Source: Anisakis pegreffii (Eukaryota > Nematoda > Chromadorea > Rhabditida > Anisakidae). From it: a stretch of 64,000 nt of DNA. Shown here piece by piece: positions 48,976-61,514 of the stretch. The notes under the pieces are model-generated. The model was not told the DNA's origin, made no database searches, and saw nothing but the letters and a program-made list of their open reading frames with translations. Both the position numbers and the translations under genes were made by a program. Every line of letters begins with the position of its first letter. Within the stretch, counting starts at the first letter, position 1. The stretch spans positions 121,793 through 185,792 of the forward strand of contig JAPYMA010001303.1 of NCBI GenBank assembly GCA_035041965.1. Reading direction: 5' to 3'.

Positions 48976-49436
48976 CTGGATAGATGTCAATTTCAAAACT
49001 CTGCACTTGAGTTGCACCAGTCATTTATTATCCGAATTGATCATCAGTGATCAAATTGATCATATGATAAATATTCTGATTGTTCAGATGTTGAAATTCT
49101 TTGAAACAGTGGGAATTGAACACAAAAAAGAATAAATAATGAGCATTTGAAGAGAAGCTCGGTGATTCAGCTGTATGTACGTCTTTGATGTATGTTGTTC
49201 CAGGTGTGATTGACTTCAATCCCAAACCATATCACATCCATCGTTATCAAAATGACAAGGTTCATTGTGCTTTCGAGAAACTCATGTTTATTTGAGTTGA
49301 ACGAATTGTTAGACTCATTGTATCATTTCATTTGATTGGACGAAGGCTAAGGCTATTATTCAGCCATTAAAATCTCAACTTGCAATCACACGTAGCATAT
49401 GTAGATATAGTTCCGATGAAGGTGAACCTTTTTCAG

Positions 49437-49639
49437 ATTCCTTGCAATTTCATCGAATGGTCACAAGCTCTCTCTCTGACTCTGCCTCAGTTGTTATAGT
49501 GATCGACTTTGAAAAGTGCTCTTGCGAGGTGCCGAAAAACCCAAATTTTTGCATTTATCTCGTTCGATTTCTTAGCCTCTTGAAAACTGTGCTACTTCAA
49601 TTTGAAGTTTTTAGTTGGGCTACCGATTCAAATGTATGA
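49437..49639 (+). CDS. Weak candidate exon or small ORF, unidentified
   Basis: After a CTTTTTCAG acceptor, a frame of 67 codons runs to a stop (SSLSDSASVVIVIDFEKCSC, then VPKNPNFCIYLVRF). No partner was recognised. A second short plus piece (IDFNPKPYHIHRYQNDK to stop) ends at 49296. Confidence 0.2.
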
Positions 49640-50528
49640 AAACGAATGGCTTTCGAGATTTTATCAGTTCCCATTGTTCTCCTTCGCACAAACGAATATC
49701 GCTTTCACTAAACAGAGAATATTCGGTTCTATTCTAAAAATTCCTTCTTACAACGCTTTCTCATAGCTGCATCGTATTCGTTCAAATAACTCGCGCAAGC
49801 TTTCTGCATTGTACAGTCCGTTTTGCATCGTGTCGATCACTAAGAAAAGATTCTTCATTAAGCACGACGAAAATTCAGCAAAAAATTGTGAAAATTCTGA
49901 CATATGCTACATTTTAGCAATTGTAACGAGTGAATAAAACTGGCTTCAACAATGGATTTTAGTCGCAAATGCGCTAACGGATCGATGCGCATACGTCGTC
50001 CATATGAACTGGTTGGCTTCAGCTAGTGCTGACTGTCAATAAAGATCCGTTTCGTAATTGTAGTAGCGAACACGGCATAATCTAGCAACATGACTAAGAG
50101 TGCAAGCACTTGAACAGCACTTCAAATGATGATCTCTAGCACACTTTAATTTTATGTCTTATTTTGTTGTCGTCTTATTGCTTCGATACACTCATCTGCC
50201 TCCAGCTACGAGCCTTAAGCTGTATTCTTCAGATTGATTGCATTGTACATGAGAAACACTTCAGTTGTTGTTTTGCTGCTGTTTGTTTTTGTTTTGTGTG
50301 TTGTTCTCTTGTTTTGTGTGTCGAATGTTGTTGGGATGTAATTAGGAGAAAAAGACCTGCTGCTAAGATTTATGTACAGATTTTTCGCTGTGGATTTCTC
50401 AATCAATATCGTTTTTTTAGATCTCACTATTAATGTAAGCCACATGTTGCACATTCATCATCGCTATAGAAGATGAAACGATCGTTTAGATCATCTGCAG
50501 ACGACTTTGTTGTTATATTCGATGAAAC

Positions 50529-50894
50529 ATGTTCATTTTCAGTTTTTTCAAATGCTCTTTCAAATACCTCCTCATTCCTGTGCATGCATTTCAACAATTC
50601 ATTGGTTCATGGCCGCAGATCGAGTTGTGCTCGCAGTACGGAGAAGTAATGATAGTGAGAAATCGAATTTCCGAAGGATTGATAAAGTTTAGTCATGCAA
50701 TGATTACAAAACAAATTTCCAATGTATGCATGCACGCAACATGCCTTTTACTGTTACGCAACCAATTGCACAACGCATTCTCCTCACTGATCCTCTTTAA
50801 AATTTTGTTTTCTTCAATTTGCATTCTGCACTTACCATTAGCGCTAATACACTCCAATGCAATGGAATCTGCTACGATCCAGTGGTTCAAGTGA
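50529..50894 (+). other. Stretch with two overlapping open plus frames, not resolved
   Basis: After a TTTTCAG acceptor at about 50541, one frame ends early with a plausible basic tail (AADRVVLAVRRSNDSEKSNF, stop near 50692). Another stays open for about 118 codons (PQIELCSQYGEVMIVRNRIS and so on). Neither could be tied to a family or a neighbouring exon. Confidence 0.2.
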
Positions 50895-50909
50895 ACTGAA
50901 GGGCAGTTG

Positions 50910-50974
50910 CCTTAAATACCTCACGATTTACCTCAATCATTACCTTAAATACCTCGATTTACCTTAAATACCTC
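50910..50974. repeat. Three-copy short tandem repeat (CCTTAAATACCTC ... GATTTAC)
   Basis: CCTTAAATACCTC occurs three times within 65 bp, separated by GATTTAC-type spacers. Confidence 0.8.
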
Positions 50975-51839
50975 TCAGTCATTTTCTTGTCACGACTTAT
51001 ATGAATAGAAGTCAACGACTGGAAATGCAGTGAGCACGATGGGTGACTAAAATCGCAAGGAAATTTATCGCCCAACAGTGGTAATTCGTAATATAATAAA
51101 TCAGCAGCAGTACAAACTATGCATATATTGGTGCATTTATAATATGATGTGAAATTATTTCGTAATTTGTGATCTTTAATGCCAACAGAATGAAGATGTT
51201 TTGAGTAATGTCTCAGAGGGCGCATCAATGACACATATTCACGAATCATTGATAGTGATGAATGAACAAGCGAAACGATATCTGAATGTAAAGTATGTGA
51301 GGCTTGAAACAACATTCTGTCAAGTAAATGATTGAGAGCCGAGCGAATGCAGGAGTGGTTCATTGGACTAAAACTCGCTGAAAGGTTCGAACGATCAATG
51401 AGCAGTTAATCAATTGTCAACTGATCCCTTAATCCCGAACTCTCATTTCATATCTTCATTCGTCCATCAAGTTAGCTTTCAAATGACTCTTTGCTGCATA
51501 TCTTAATTCGACGCTTCTAAGTGTTCTGCTTAATCCCGTCTTTACTTCCATACAGAACTCGATATTTCACTTTAAGCTTCAGCTTTCAGCCGATAAAATG
51601 TGCAATACAGCCAGCCTTCACTGAAGTGATCTTAATGTGGCATAGAGATTTATTGATAATTGTGACGAGGGATAGCCGGTTTTTGGAAGACGATTTTGCT
51701 CAGGATGCGATCAGAAGTCTTTGAGGTGATGCCCATGCTCACTGCTCACAAGTCCGTTCCGTCAGGGTTTTAACGCTAACTGCTCATGCCGGTGAGTCGG
51801 TGATCGCTTGATTGCGTGAGTAATTAGCTGTTTTTGCTT

Positions 51840-54589
51840 TCACTTTTCATGCCTTTCGATGATGCCACCAGCAATAGTGCATGGATCGAAAATTGTTTGT
51901 GATTGCGAGCCGTCGGTGATTGAAACTGGCAGATGGTTTAGCTGACAGGTGACCGACCATGTTTTTAGTGCGGAAAACTTTTTGAAAGAACGTAATGTGT
52001 GTGATTTTAGAGTAAAAATTCCACTGCGACTGCTTTAGAGAAGACGAAAACATTTCAGCCCGATTGACTCTCGATTCGTAAACAAGCCAGAATTCGTTTA
52101 ATGTTTCCCGATTCGTTTGGGTGCATTCTATTTTCCTATTACGTTCATGGCGCATGCAAGGTCGCTCCGATCTCGTCTACAACTCCAAATCTCCACTTTT
52201 CTAGCTCTCATACCATATCAGGATTATAAATACTCATCACCAATATCGATAGTGCATCTTTTCAAAAATAACATCGGATTATTTCATTTACAATATCAAC
52301 AATCTACCATCTACTTATGCGTAACTATGACGTTATGGGCTTGTGAGAATGCAATTCCATTTCCTAGATGTATTCCTGACAATGAGATACACGTGAGCTA
52401 ATGTGTATCCGACTGAACCTCAATTCCAAATGCTCTGCATAGGACAATCGCTCACATATGATGTTGTAGATCATTCATTCAGTATTGTTCATTAATAACG
52501 GTGGAGTGAAATCACCGTATAACACCAACCAATAAATCATTACGCAATATTCCATTAGGATGCATTAAATCCTCATTTGCCTGTAGCTTTCATTCAGCCG
52601 TTGATTTCGGTGATCGTTGCTAGTTGCTATGTTCGTTTCGTTGATTTAGTTCGTTGAAATAACCAAGCCATTTACGACGTTCAATAATGCATCATGTAAA
52701 TCTAGTAAATAATCTATATCAATTACACTTATGGTTACGCTTTTGTGCTCGAGTCTGTGCGGCCGATCCTCTGTTGCACCCGAACCGAACAAGCGTTGAT
52801 TATTTGGTAGTGCCTTAATCTGTTTGTTCATTATCCTCGTTTCATCAAGTGGATTACTGCTGCATTTTTTCAGATTTTGCAGTCGCTTGCGTGCGTGATT
52901 CAGCGCGTAATTTCGTTCGTTCGAACTGCTCAATTGGGTTTGATCGTGCGATCAAAATTCCTGGTGCAAAATTCGTCTGAACTCTAAACTCATCATCGGA
53001 TGTATATAACTGAAATGCATATATCTGAAAATATTGCACCGTTTGAAAGGCTCAATCTTCTCCAGTCATAAGCCTCATGTGAACGTAGTAAACGCACTCG
53101 ATATTTTTAAGTTGATGAGTGGTAAAGCAAATTACATTCCCACATTTAAATTTTAGTTACGATAGCACTTCATTGCAAAGTCAAAAAACGACAATCATTT
53201 TTATGAACGTTTTGATTGCTCAAAAATGTGTCCATTCATCCATAATTTTTCATTCTTTGATCCTCTCGTATTAATGACCTCAAAAAAAAAAACATTCTCC
53301 CTGACTTGATATAACTTCTCGCTTAGTGGTGCGTTTTTTGACACGGCTAAAGTATTCGATTCTTCCAGCTCATCACCGAATAATTTTTTTCACAACATTT
53401 ATCCACTTTATTTTATTGCAACCGAATGCATCCGAACACAATGAATGCATTTTAAATTCACTTTCAATAACGAAGTCGTATATCGTTGTGACATATAAAC
53501 TCAGTTAAATTCGCAGAAGTGCTGAGTGCATCAAAATATTTACTGTCCAATAATACTGGTTGTAATGTGAAGAGCACTTTGAACATCTCAACGGATGTTC
53601 AAAGCGGCTGTCGTGCCCATATTCAGTTAAGTATAGTTGCTTAGCAGAAAGCGATCAGCCATAATCTCATAAAGCTTTATTCATTTGGATTTGCATATTT
53701 CGTTTTCCTTTCCCTTGTGCTGTTAAATGGCATCCGCATTATTCACTCGGATCTTCCTTCCCTCGATCGTCCATCTTCATCCATCCACCCATCGAACACA
53801 TCTCAAGCACCTGCCTTGATTCGCCTCCATCTCTTTCAATCAACAGCCGGCCGAGAAGCAAGCTTCCTCGTGATTGTTCACTAAGTGATTGCTTGAATGG
53901 TGTTTGCCCCTAAATTGCTCATTATTCTGCGAGATACTCCTTAACAGAAGCATTTCTAATGTCTCCTGTGAATTCAATCCTTTGATAGATCTATCCAGCG
54001 ATGGATCAGTGAACTGAGGTCTTCTGCCATGTCAGTGAAATTTAATCTGATCTCAAAATAGATTGGTGAAATGAGATCAGGTGACAAAAGAAAACAATGC
54101 TGAACACAAACTTTTGATGTTTGATATTTTGATATTAACTTTTGATATTCGTCCAAATCAACATAACATAATTGGTAACAGTTAATGGTCGTACGGAAGT
54201 ACTCTCCGCAGGTGAGTACTGAACGACGATCAACTGACTACTTCAAATGCCCTTAGGCATCGCACTCCATTAATGACTCGATCTGCGTGGGCTAGCTTTT
54301 TATTTGTTGAATTCGCCCATTGAACTTATCGCTATTTTATTGTTGGTTTTTAGCGAATTTCCGACTCTGATTGTTTCCAAATGGACTCATTTAATGAGAC
54401 CGTCAAGACAAAACATTCAGTGAGAATTATGCTGCGAAGAGAATTGAATTGAATGAGCAACTTCAATTGGAGATCGTGAGAGATTTTACTTTCGTGTGAA
54501 AAAGCTACCTTTGAATTGGTGTTAGCATTGCATTCGACGCTGTTTATGAGCACCTGAGATGCAGTTGCTTCAGGGCGTTCACCCGGCAT
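51840..54589 (-). CDS. Unidentified spliced minus-strand gene
   Basis: A clear first exon, 54589-54509, starts at ATG (MPGERPEATASQVLINSVEC) and ends at AAG|GTAGCT, phase 0. An open block at 54023-53840 (acceptor GGCAG) reads DPSLDRSIKGLNSQETLEML, then LLRSISQNNEQ. Its donor may be GTGAAC at 53881, and it needs one more exon upstream for phase. Exon 53009-52858 reads SDDEFRVQTNFAPGILIARS, then FERTKLRAESRTQ, to a GTAATC donor in phase 2. The terminal exon 52023-51840 opens in phase 2 and ends at a stop (WSVTCQLNHLPVSITDGSQS, then CTIAGGIIERHEK). A competing frame at 52938-52646 (RKRLQNLKKCSSNPLDETRI) is also open, so the middle is uncertain. No family was assigned. Confidence 0.45.
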
Positions 54590-56132
54590 GGTACGTTCAG
54601 GTGCGTACCACTTATTTGTCGGTAAACTCGTATAGGTGATCGTTTTGTTGTAAAAGAAATGTCTTTATGTGATCATGTTTGAATGACAACAATGAACTGA
54701 TCACTTTCTTTCGACGAATGTAATGAGTTGTCTATACATTCCATTAGTTCAATAAAAAACAATCCTGAGGAAAATGCAGTTTTTGACGGGTTCTTTGCTC
54801 AGTTTTTTGAAATCTTCACCGATGAATATTGGTCAGTTTGTGTTGTGATTGAGTGAAGGAAGTTTTCGAGTTCATTGGAATTGATATTTAAGCGAAGTTG
54901 TGCGATGAGAAAAAGCTCTGAACAATGGATGATGACGTAGGTAAGAGTGATACGAGGAGATGCGTTGTAATAATACTCATACTACGACTACAAATGCTAT
55001 TCAGATGGGGATTCTCGTGAGGCTATCTATCGGTCAGATGAAACCATCGTGTGTTGTTGTTATTCTTATCGTTGTTATTAGATAATGACTATTGTTTATT
55101 CGATTCGTAACGTTGAAATGAATTTGTTATAAGCCAATCGTCGTTCAGCTTCATTCTATGCAACGTGTAATCAGCAGCGAAAGACGTCAATTTCCACTGC
55201 TAGAGCAGCGACTTTCTTATTTTCCTTATGAATCACCAAGGTTTTCTAATGAGGCCTATCAAAGTCCGTATAATTTCACTCGATACTCACTGGCTACTTG
55301 ATAATTTTTCCCACTTTTGTGTTTCCTCAGCAAAAAAAAAACAACTCCTTCTAACTACCCTATCAAAAAACATCACTATGAATTGAACTTTAGAAATCGA
55401 AGAAGTGAAAAGAAGTGTCCGCAGTTCATCTATTAAGTGAGAATTCAGACACTCCAAACTCTCCCTGATCGTACGTTGAGATTTGTTTGCGATGGAAAAT
55501 TATATTTGTTACTGAAAAGAAGTTGAAATCTCTCATGTAAGAGAAGAAAATCAGTCAGGTGTTTTCGTTTAGTTGAAAATCATTAAGTGATGAATCAACA
55601 AATGCTACGATTAGGAAGTCAATATATAAACATTGATAACTGTTAATGACTACTGAAGTGTTGTTTTGATCAATCGTGAACGTGACCTGCGACCTGTTGC
55701 CCTCAACTCTATTTTGCTCTCGTAGTAAACCTCAGTGAGCCTAAATCCTTTCGTATGAACGGATAGAGTTATCCGTAAGCCGTAAACAAAGCCCGTAAAT
55801 CTAAACTGTGAATTTTTAGATGATTTCACTTTTTTGTTCGAATACGATAGCACACTGTTTTTTTCTTGTGTGTGTGTGTGTAAGATCTCAGTTTCAGAGA
55901 AATCTCAGCCAGTAGACAATTGGCTGTCATTGTGAATCATCTCTCAACAAGCAATTGATCAGTTTTTTGGATTCAGTCTTCTTGAGTGCCATCGCTTGAC
56001 TTTGATAAAGCGTTTAGAAGGTGCAAAAAAATTATGTCTGTCTGTGAATCTGTGAACGATGTGATGAATGTTTTGTTGTGAGCGACGATTGCAGCAGCAG
56101 TAGCTAGCATCAATGCTCAGTTCAAATTTCAG
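54590..56132. other. Divergent intergenic region
   Basis: Lies between the start of the minus-strand gene (54589) and the first recognised exon of the plus-strand membrane protein gene (56133), so it probably holds both promoters and 5' exons. A 67-codon minus frame at 55853-55650 (RITLSVHTKGFRLTEVYYES) has no partner and was not called. Confidence 0.3.
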
Positions 56133-59100
56133 TATAATTTGAAGTGTTTTCGTCGGCGACGTTCTGGCAGCAATGCAGTCCGCATGCTGCTCTTCATAAC
56201 AATCTTGATTCTTTTCGTTTATACGGTTGCACTGGTCGTCTTCTTTATGGGCTGGTGTACGCTGCTACCAACGATGTGCCATCCACGACGTGAAATCCCG
56301 TTTTGCGCCATCAAATCACCTCGACGCAACACCAAATACATTGATCTCGACTCTATTTCTAATTCGTTAGTGCTCTCGTTTTGTTTCATTTCAGTTCGGT
56401 TCGTTTCGCTTACAGAACCTACCTGATGCGTTTGTCATTGAGTTGCTCACATTCTAGAAAATGTGCATCTCTCCTGAGACCGTACACCAAACAAGTTCTA
56501 ATAGGTCACTCTTGAAAGGCATCGATCGCTTTGCACGTCTGAAAATTGCTCAAGACAGCCAGTCCATGCGAATACCTCCATTCGATGTAGTGCTTCCTTT
56601 TTGTTGACATTTTTACATCGACGTGACGACGTGATCGAGTTGTGAATTGTGAAAAATCAAGCAACGGCTCTATGGAAACAGTAATTGTGAACAGTCGTCG
56701 TCGTCGTCGTCATCATTTTGTTGCAATCTGATGAATATTCGATGAGCTGACTGAAACATTTCGTTGTCTTTACTGATTTACACACCAAAAAAACAACAAC
56801 AACAAATGTCGAAAACAATTTGCACAATTTGATTGATGTACGTTCATTCATTGATGTGCCCCTCTGATACACATACATTTACTCAACATTTAACTCGAAC
56901 GAAAGTGAATGTATATCTGAGTGGAAATCCGATCAACTGAGGTGTAAAATGCCGTTATGGTAACAATCATGTGACGATGAACGATCGTATAGGGTTGAGG
57001 GGTTGAGTCTGGTAGACAATCCTCAAAATTGCAATTGAATTTCTTGTTCTATAATCAAAATTAGTAGTTTCCACATTCAAACCAAAATACTAGACAAATA
57101 ACCATAAGAGTGATTCACGATTGCTTCAGTCCAATCAGCAAAATTTATCATTCTCATTTTAATCGTACAATCAACTTAATTTATCATTCTTTATTTTCTT
57201 ATTTAATCATCTGATTCAGTCAACCATAGCACCACACCACAGATTATAAAGTGTTGTGTACATGTTGTGGTTTTGTATTTCGCAATAAAGCCTATCAAAA
57301 GTAAACGTTGTGTGCTTGAGTCTAGGTCTGTATCTAGATTTGAGTCCGCTAATGCGCACTGCACCATCTCACCGATAATGAAAGAGATAAAGTTTCATCC
57401 CACAAGCTAACGAAAAACTTCTGATTAATCGCTTTGTTGGTGCTTAGAGGATCGTAGGATTGAACAAAATGATCATCTCTTTTCATCGGGAAAACAATCA
57501 CTAATCATTGTTGGCGAGTAGGTGAATGTGTTGGATGGGTGATTGAATGCAAAAATACGCAATGAAAATGTGCCTTAATGATTGCTGTTTTGCATGCATG
57601 CATAATCATATAAATGAGTTTTTGAATGCGAAATGAAATAGAATGCTGAATGAGAATGCACATGGATGAGCAAAAACTGAGGAGAGGCTTATGCAATGAA
57701 CAAGGAACAACAAACTGATGAAGAAGCGGTTAAGCTTTAGGCGCTTGAATCAATAATAAAGCATGATGTGAATAGTTTCTATTCGAAAGACCGATGCAAT
57801 ATCAAGGGAGACTGATCGAACGGATGGGATATTTACGATGCTTTCATGAGAAAATACATTCAAGCAAGTTGATTTCACTGGTTGAATAGATAATTTGCAA
57901 AAACTGCAAACTTTATTGACAAACACGTTGTTTTGATTGTATAGACTGAAATCTAAGAGCTTTCATCACGTCCTCTTTTTAATGTTTCTACTGCACAGTT
58001 GTTATTCGGTGTAATTAAACGCTGATTGATGAGTGACCACAGCGTTGAAATGAAACTGAAATTCGTTTTGCTGGTGAACGAATGGATGGGTCCTTTGTGT
58101 GATTTGAACCTTGCAAGCAATTTGTCACAGTTGTAGCTGTGATATCGATGAGAATAAGACGAAGTGGATGGATGCAATTGATGAACTCATCCCAGTTGAG
58201 AGGAACTTTTGAAAAATTTTGTTAAGAATATCACGTAATCGAAGAAGACACTATCAGTTATCACTAATAAAACGATAAATGCATTGACTCTCGTGACAAT
58301 GAAATTCACTCCTATATGGATTCATTTGCAAGCATGCGTTGATTGATTTCCCTAATTAAGTATTAATTACTACGCTTCTTTATGACTGCTTTCAAGTTAT
58401 GATCTAAAAAAATCAAATAACAATTGCATTGAGGTATTTCAAGCCAAATCGACTTGTTGAAGATCAATTCTTGTTTGTTGCAGTGTTTCATTGGATTATT
58501 TGCATCGTGGTTTCGACTTATCTGATGAACTCGAGAGGAAGTATTCAGTTTACAGCGAGAAACAACCTCCTCTCAACGATTATCTTCATCCCAAATACTC
58601 GTTACCACCAATTCCTATTGATATCGAAAATCAGCAAGTGGGTTCTTTTAAACTCACTTATTGAAATATCGCTTTCTAGTCTGTAACCATTTTGAATTTA
58701 TTGCCTTGTTATGTTATTGTCAGCTTGATCTTCAAAATACTCTCTTACCGTGATTTATAGCTGCTACCACCTTAAACTATCCAATAACAATCGTCTCTGA
58801 GACTCAGTTTCAGAGACGAGTGAAACATTGATTACACTCATCTCTTGATTTATACAAGAACATCACGTTAATTTAATGTTCCACCGTTCGGCTTTAGAAG
58901 AGCTTTTCAACGTATGAAATTGAAACGATCCGATCGTAATGAATTGTTTACGACAACTACAAATGATTACATTATTTTCACTGAATTAATTGATAAAACG
59001 CCATTGACACTGTCATAAGAAGAGCCTTGCTATAATATGGTTTTGCGTTAAAGGGTTATTTCGAGTTCTTGAGAACACCGGCGGCAATCGGCTCAAAGAA

Positions 59101-59176
59101 GATGTCGATTGCGAGGATCGAAAACGGCTCAGGATCTCCACCGAAACGATCCACACCAAGCGAAATTATCGTGTAA
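56133..59176 (+). CDS. Single-pass membrane protein of unknown family with PDZ-ligand-like C-terminus
   Basis: Exons 56133-56369, 56458-56586, 58484-58637 and 59054-59176. The first has a basic stretch (CFRRRRSGS), then a hydrophobic span (MLLFITILILFVYTVALVVF) and Cys residues after it (WCTLLPTMCHPRRE), which suggests an N-in membrane anchor. The second reads KGIDRFARLKIAQDSQSMRI. The third (TTGCAG acceptor) reads LDYLHRGFDLSDELERKYSV, then QPPLNDYLHPKYSLPPIPID, tyrosine- and proline-rich. It joins in phase 0 to the last (GYFEFLRTPAAIGSKKMSIA, ending STPSEIIV and stop). The final EIIV could bind a PDZ domain. One exon is missing between the second and third (phase 0 to phase 2). A stronger-looking donor (GTTAGT, 56366) competes with GTGCTC at the first exon end. 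The start codon is unknown. Confidence 0.55.
56694..56711. repeat. (GTC)n trinucleotide repeat
   Basis: Six uninterrupted GTC/CGT units in an intron of the plus-strand membrane protein gene. A shorter ACG run lies near 30234. Confidence 0.8.
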
Positions 59177-59224
59177 TTATGTTGTGCATAAGGAGACAAC
59201 CGTTATAACATGCAATCCTAATGC

Positions 59225-60815
59225 TCAATTGTAAATTCTGATGTGAATTTTCGATGACGCTTTTGTATGTATGAAGAATGAAATTGTCGCTGCTCTCTTG
59301 ACCGTTTCGATGTTACACTTTGAATTCATCATCAACAGCGAGTCTCCTTTAGATAGCAGAAACGAGATCTTATCATAGTTTAGACTATCAGCAAGTTTAA
59401 TGAGTTTGATCAAATTCCCTATCCCTACACTTACTCTCGTTAAGAACTGGAATATTACGTCTATAAAATAGTGATAGTCTTGTGTTCGCATTATCGTTCC
59501 CAGTGTTTCAGTTGATAATACTGAAATAACATTCCTTTCGGTGTTTTGCAGTTTTCGGTGTAACTAACTTCAAGAGGAATCCTCATGGCATCTTCATGAA
59601 CTCAGGAGAGCTCCGTATCAGAAATATTTTCATGAACCAAAATATTTTGTAGTTGATAAGGGCCAACATGTTTGCAGTAATAATACAATCTGTATTTATT
59701 GTTTATTTGATATGTAGTGATTTATTTCATTACGACGCTCGTCACTGTTTCTTCACCTCTGAATTCGCTGATATCGCTTCTCGGCGACTTTCGGTTTCAA
59801 GTGACAATTCAAGCCACCATCAGAGCAGCAATCAAGGCTGAACGATCCAAATGTTGTGTCCTAGATGGGGCTGAATCTTTGCATCGTTCAATTACCGCAC
59901 TTTGTTTCGTTTCATAAAGTAATCTAGAATGAATTCAAACGTTTTCCACATCGTCTCAAACAATTTGCAAATGATCTGGCTCCAGTCAATCCAAGATCTG
60001 CCCCTCTGCGGCATTGGTTCGGTATGAAGCGTGAAGACAGTGAATCGGAGGTCTTTCATCGCCAATTGATCATAACCATCTTGAACGGAATCATAGGTTA
60101 TTTTTCCCACCAGAGCAAATTCTATTCTTGTAAAATATGCATTCAGAAGGTTTGCGATGAAAATGAATAAGTGATCGATCGGCTTCAGTTAACTGACAAC
60201 TCAACTGGCAATGCGCTAATTGTTTGATTTCAGTTTGAATATAACGAACTGTCCGTACTCATCTCATGCATTTCCATTGTTGTTATTACTATTGTTGATG
60301 TATTATAATTGCTCAACGTTTTGTATTATAAATAGTTTTATGTGTGTTTTTCTTGTTCAACAATTCATTCATCCAAATTATCAATCACACACCATCTTAT
60401 AAATGCTGTGTTTGATTCGACCGTTTCTTAGCTCATCATAATCGAAGCAATAATGTCATGTGATCTTTTGATTCTTCATACATTCAGAGGGCATCGACAT
60501 TGTGAACGAACTCCTGATGCAATCGCTCGTTTCAACATCTTTCTTTGAAGCGTTTCAAACAGAGGAGCATTCATTGAAACCAGATCAATAGGTAAGTCAA
60601 GCATGAATACGGTAATACAATAGGATCTGTGGAATCCATGACAGATATGTGCTGCTGTTAGATCGGGAAGTTCATGCAGCGTGGGGGTGCAGGTAAACAC
60701 ATCGCTTCCAATGAGTAAGCTGCAACCAAATTGTCTGTAGGTGAGGACACAAACACAACCGATTGTGAACAATTTTCGCTGAACATGATGTGAGTTACTC
60801 TGATAGCTGATTGAG
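59225..60815 (-). CDS. Unidentified minus-strand gene; weak NDC1 nucleoporin-like features
   Basis: Exon 60126-59901 (acceptor ACAAG) reads GKITYDSVQDGYDQLAMKDL, then RFTVFTLHTEPMPQRGRSWI, and leaves at AAA|GTGCGG in phase 0. The terminal exon 59446-59225 (ATTCCAG) opens in phase 0 (FLTRVSVGIGNLIKLIKLAD) and ends at a stop. An upstream block after GTTCAG (60815 down to about 60580) reads LPDLTAAHICHGFHRSYCIT, but its phase does not join directly. The pattern 'LAxxDL..VFxL......W' with following helices recalls the C-terminal half of NDC1-type pore membrane proteins. This is a weak, memory-based hint. The plus strand is also open across the first exon (NDLAPVNPRSAPLRHWFGMK), so strand is not beyond doubt. 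It converges with the plus gene ending at 59176, 48 bp away. Confidence 0.4.
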
Positions 60816-61514
60816 AGCATTAGCACACGCTTATTACCAATTTCATCAGTGTTGTGTGGTTGTCATTATTGTGGTTACTGCTACTGGAATGTGCCAAAAG
60901 ATTCACTACACTGATTAATGCAATGGATGAAGCAATTTATTTTTTGATAAAGTATCACTGAGTTGATCACCGCAACACGAATCACCTAATCTGTAGCCAT
61001 GAAGTGGCATCCAATTGTTTCTCGTGAACACTGCTCACATCGAAACAGGCCTGAAAACACATGCTATATCTTCAGAACAACATTCGCAGCTTCAAAAAAC
61101 AATTTTGCCCTCCCCATCAAAACAATTTTTGCCGTCAGCTCTGAGGATCTCACAAATAAGTTCTACGCCGTTGTCAATATCACTTGAATTTCTTGTTTAG
61201 TTTTTTTTTTTGATTTTTCACTTATTCATTCTAACACAACTGAAGGATGATTTCCACTTTTGGATATGTGTCACTGTTTGAAAAGGAATTATTCGAGAAA
61301 GTAGTAAAATTCCTGATGGAATAGTTTTGAGCTCATAGTGAACACTGCGGCACTCAACCACTAGCGACAGATGATTCTGCACAAAAATTTCAAACAAGCA
61401 AGTCATCGTGATACTGTAAGCAACTGTGTTGGTTCCACACTCTCAGCAGGCTATCGATGAATGTGATCGCTCAAAACACTGTCCTCTTGGCAAGTGATTG
61501 AAATGATAAAATAC

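Noticed and set aside
50959..51363. 134-codon minus-strand ORF
   Set aside because: His/Ser/Leu-rich reading typical of the antisense of ATGA-rich DNA. No splice partners and no recognisable motif, so not called.
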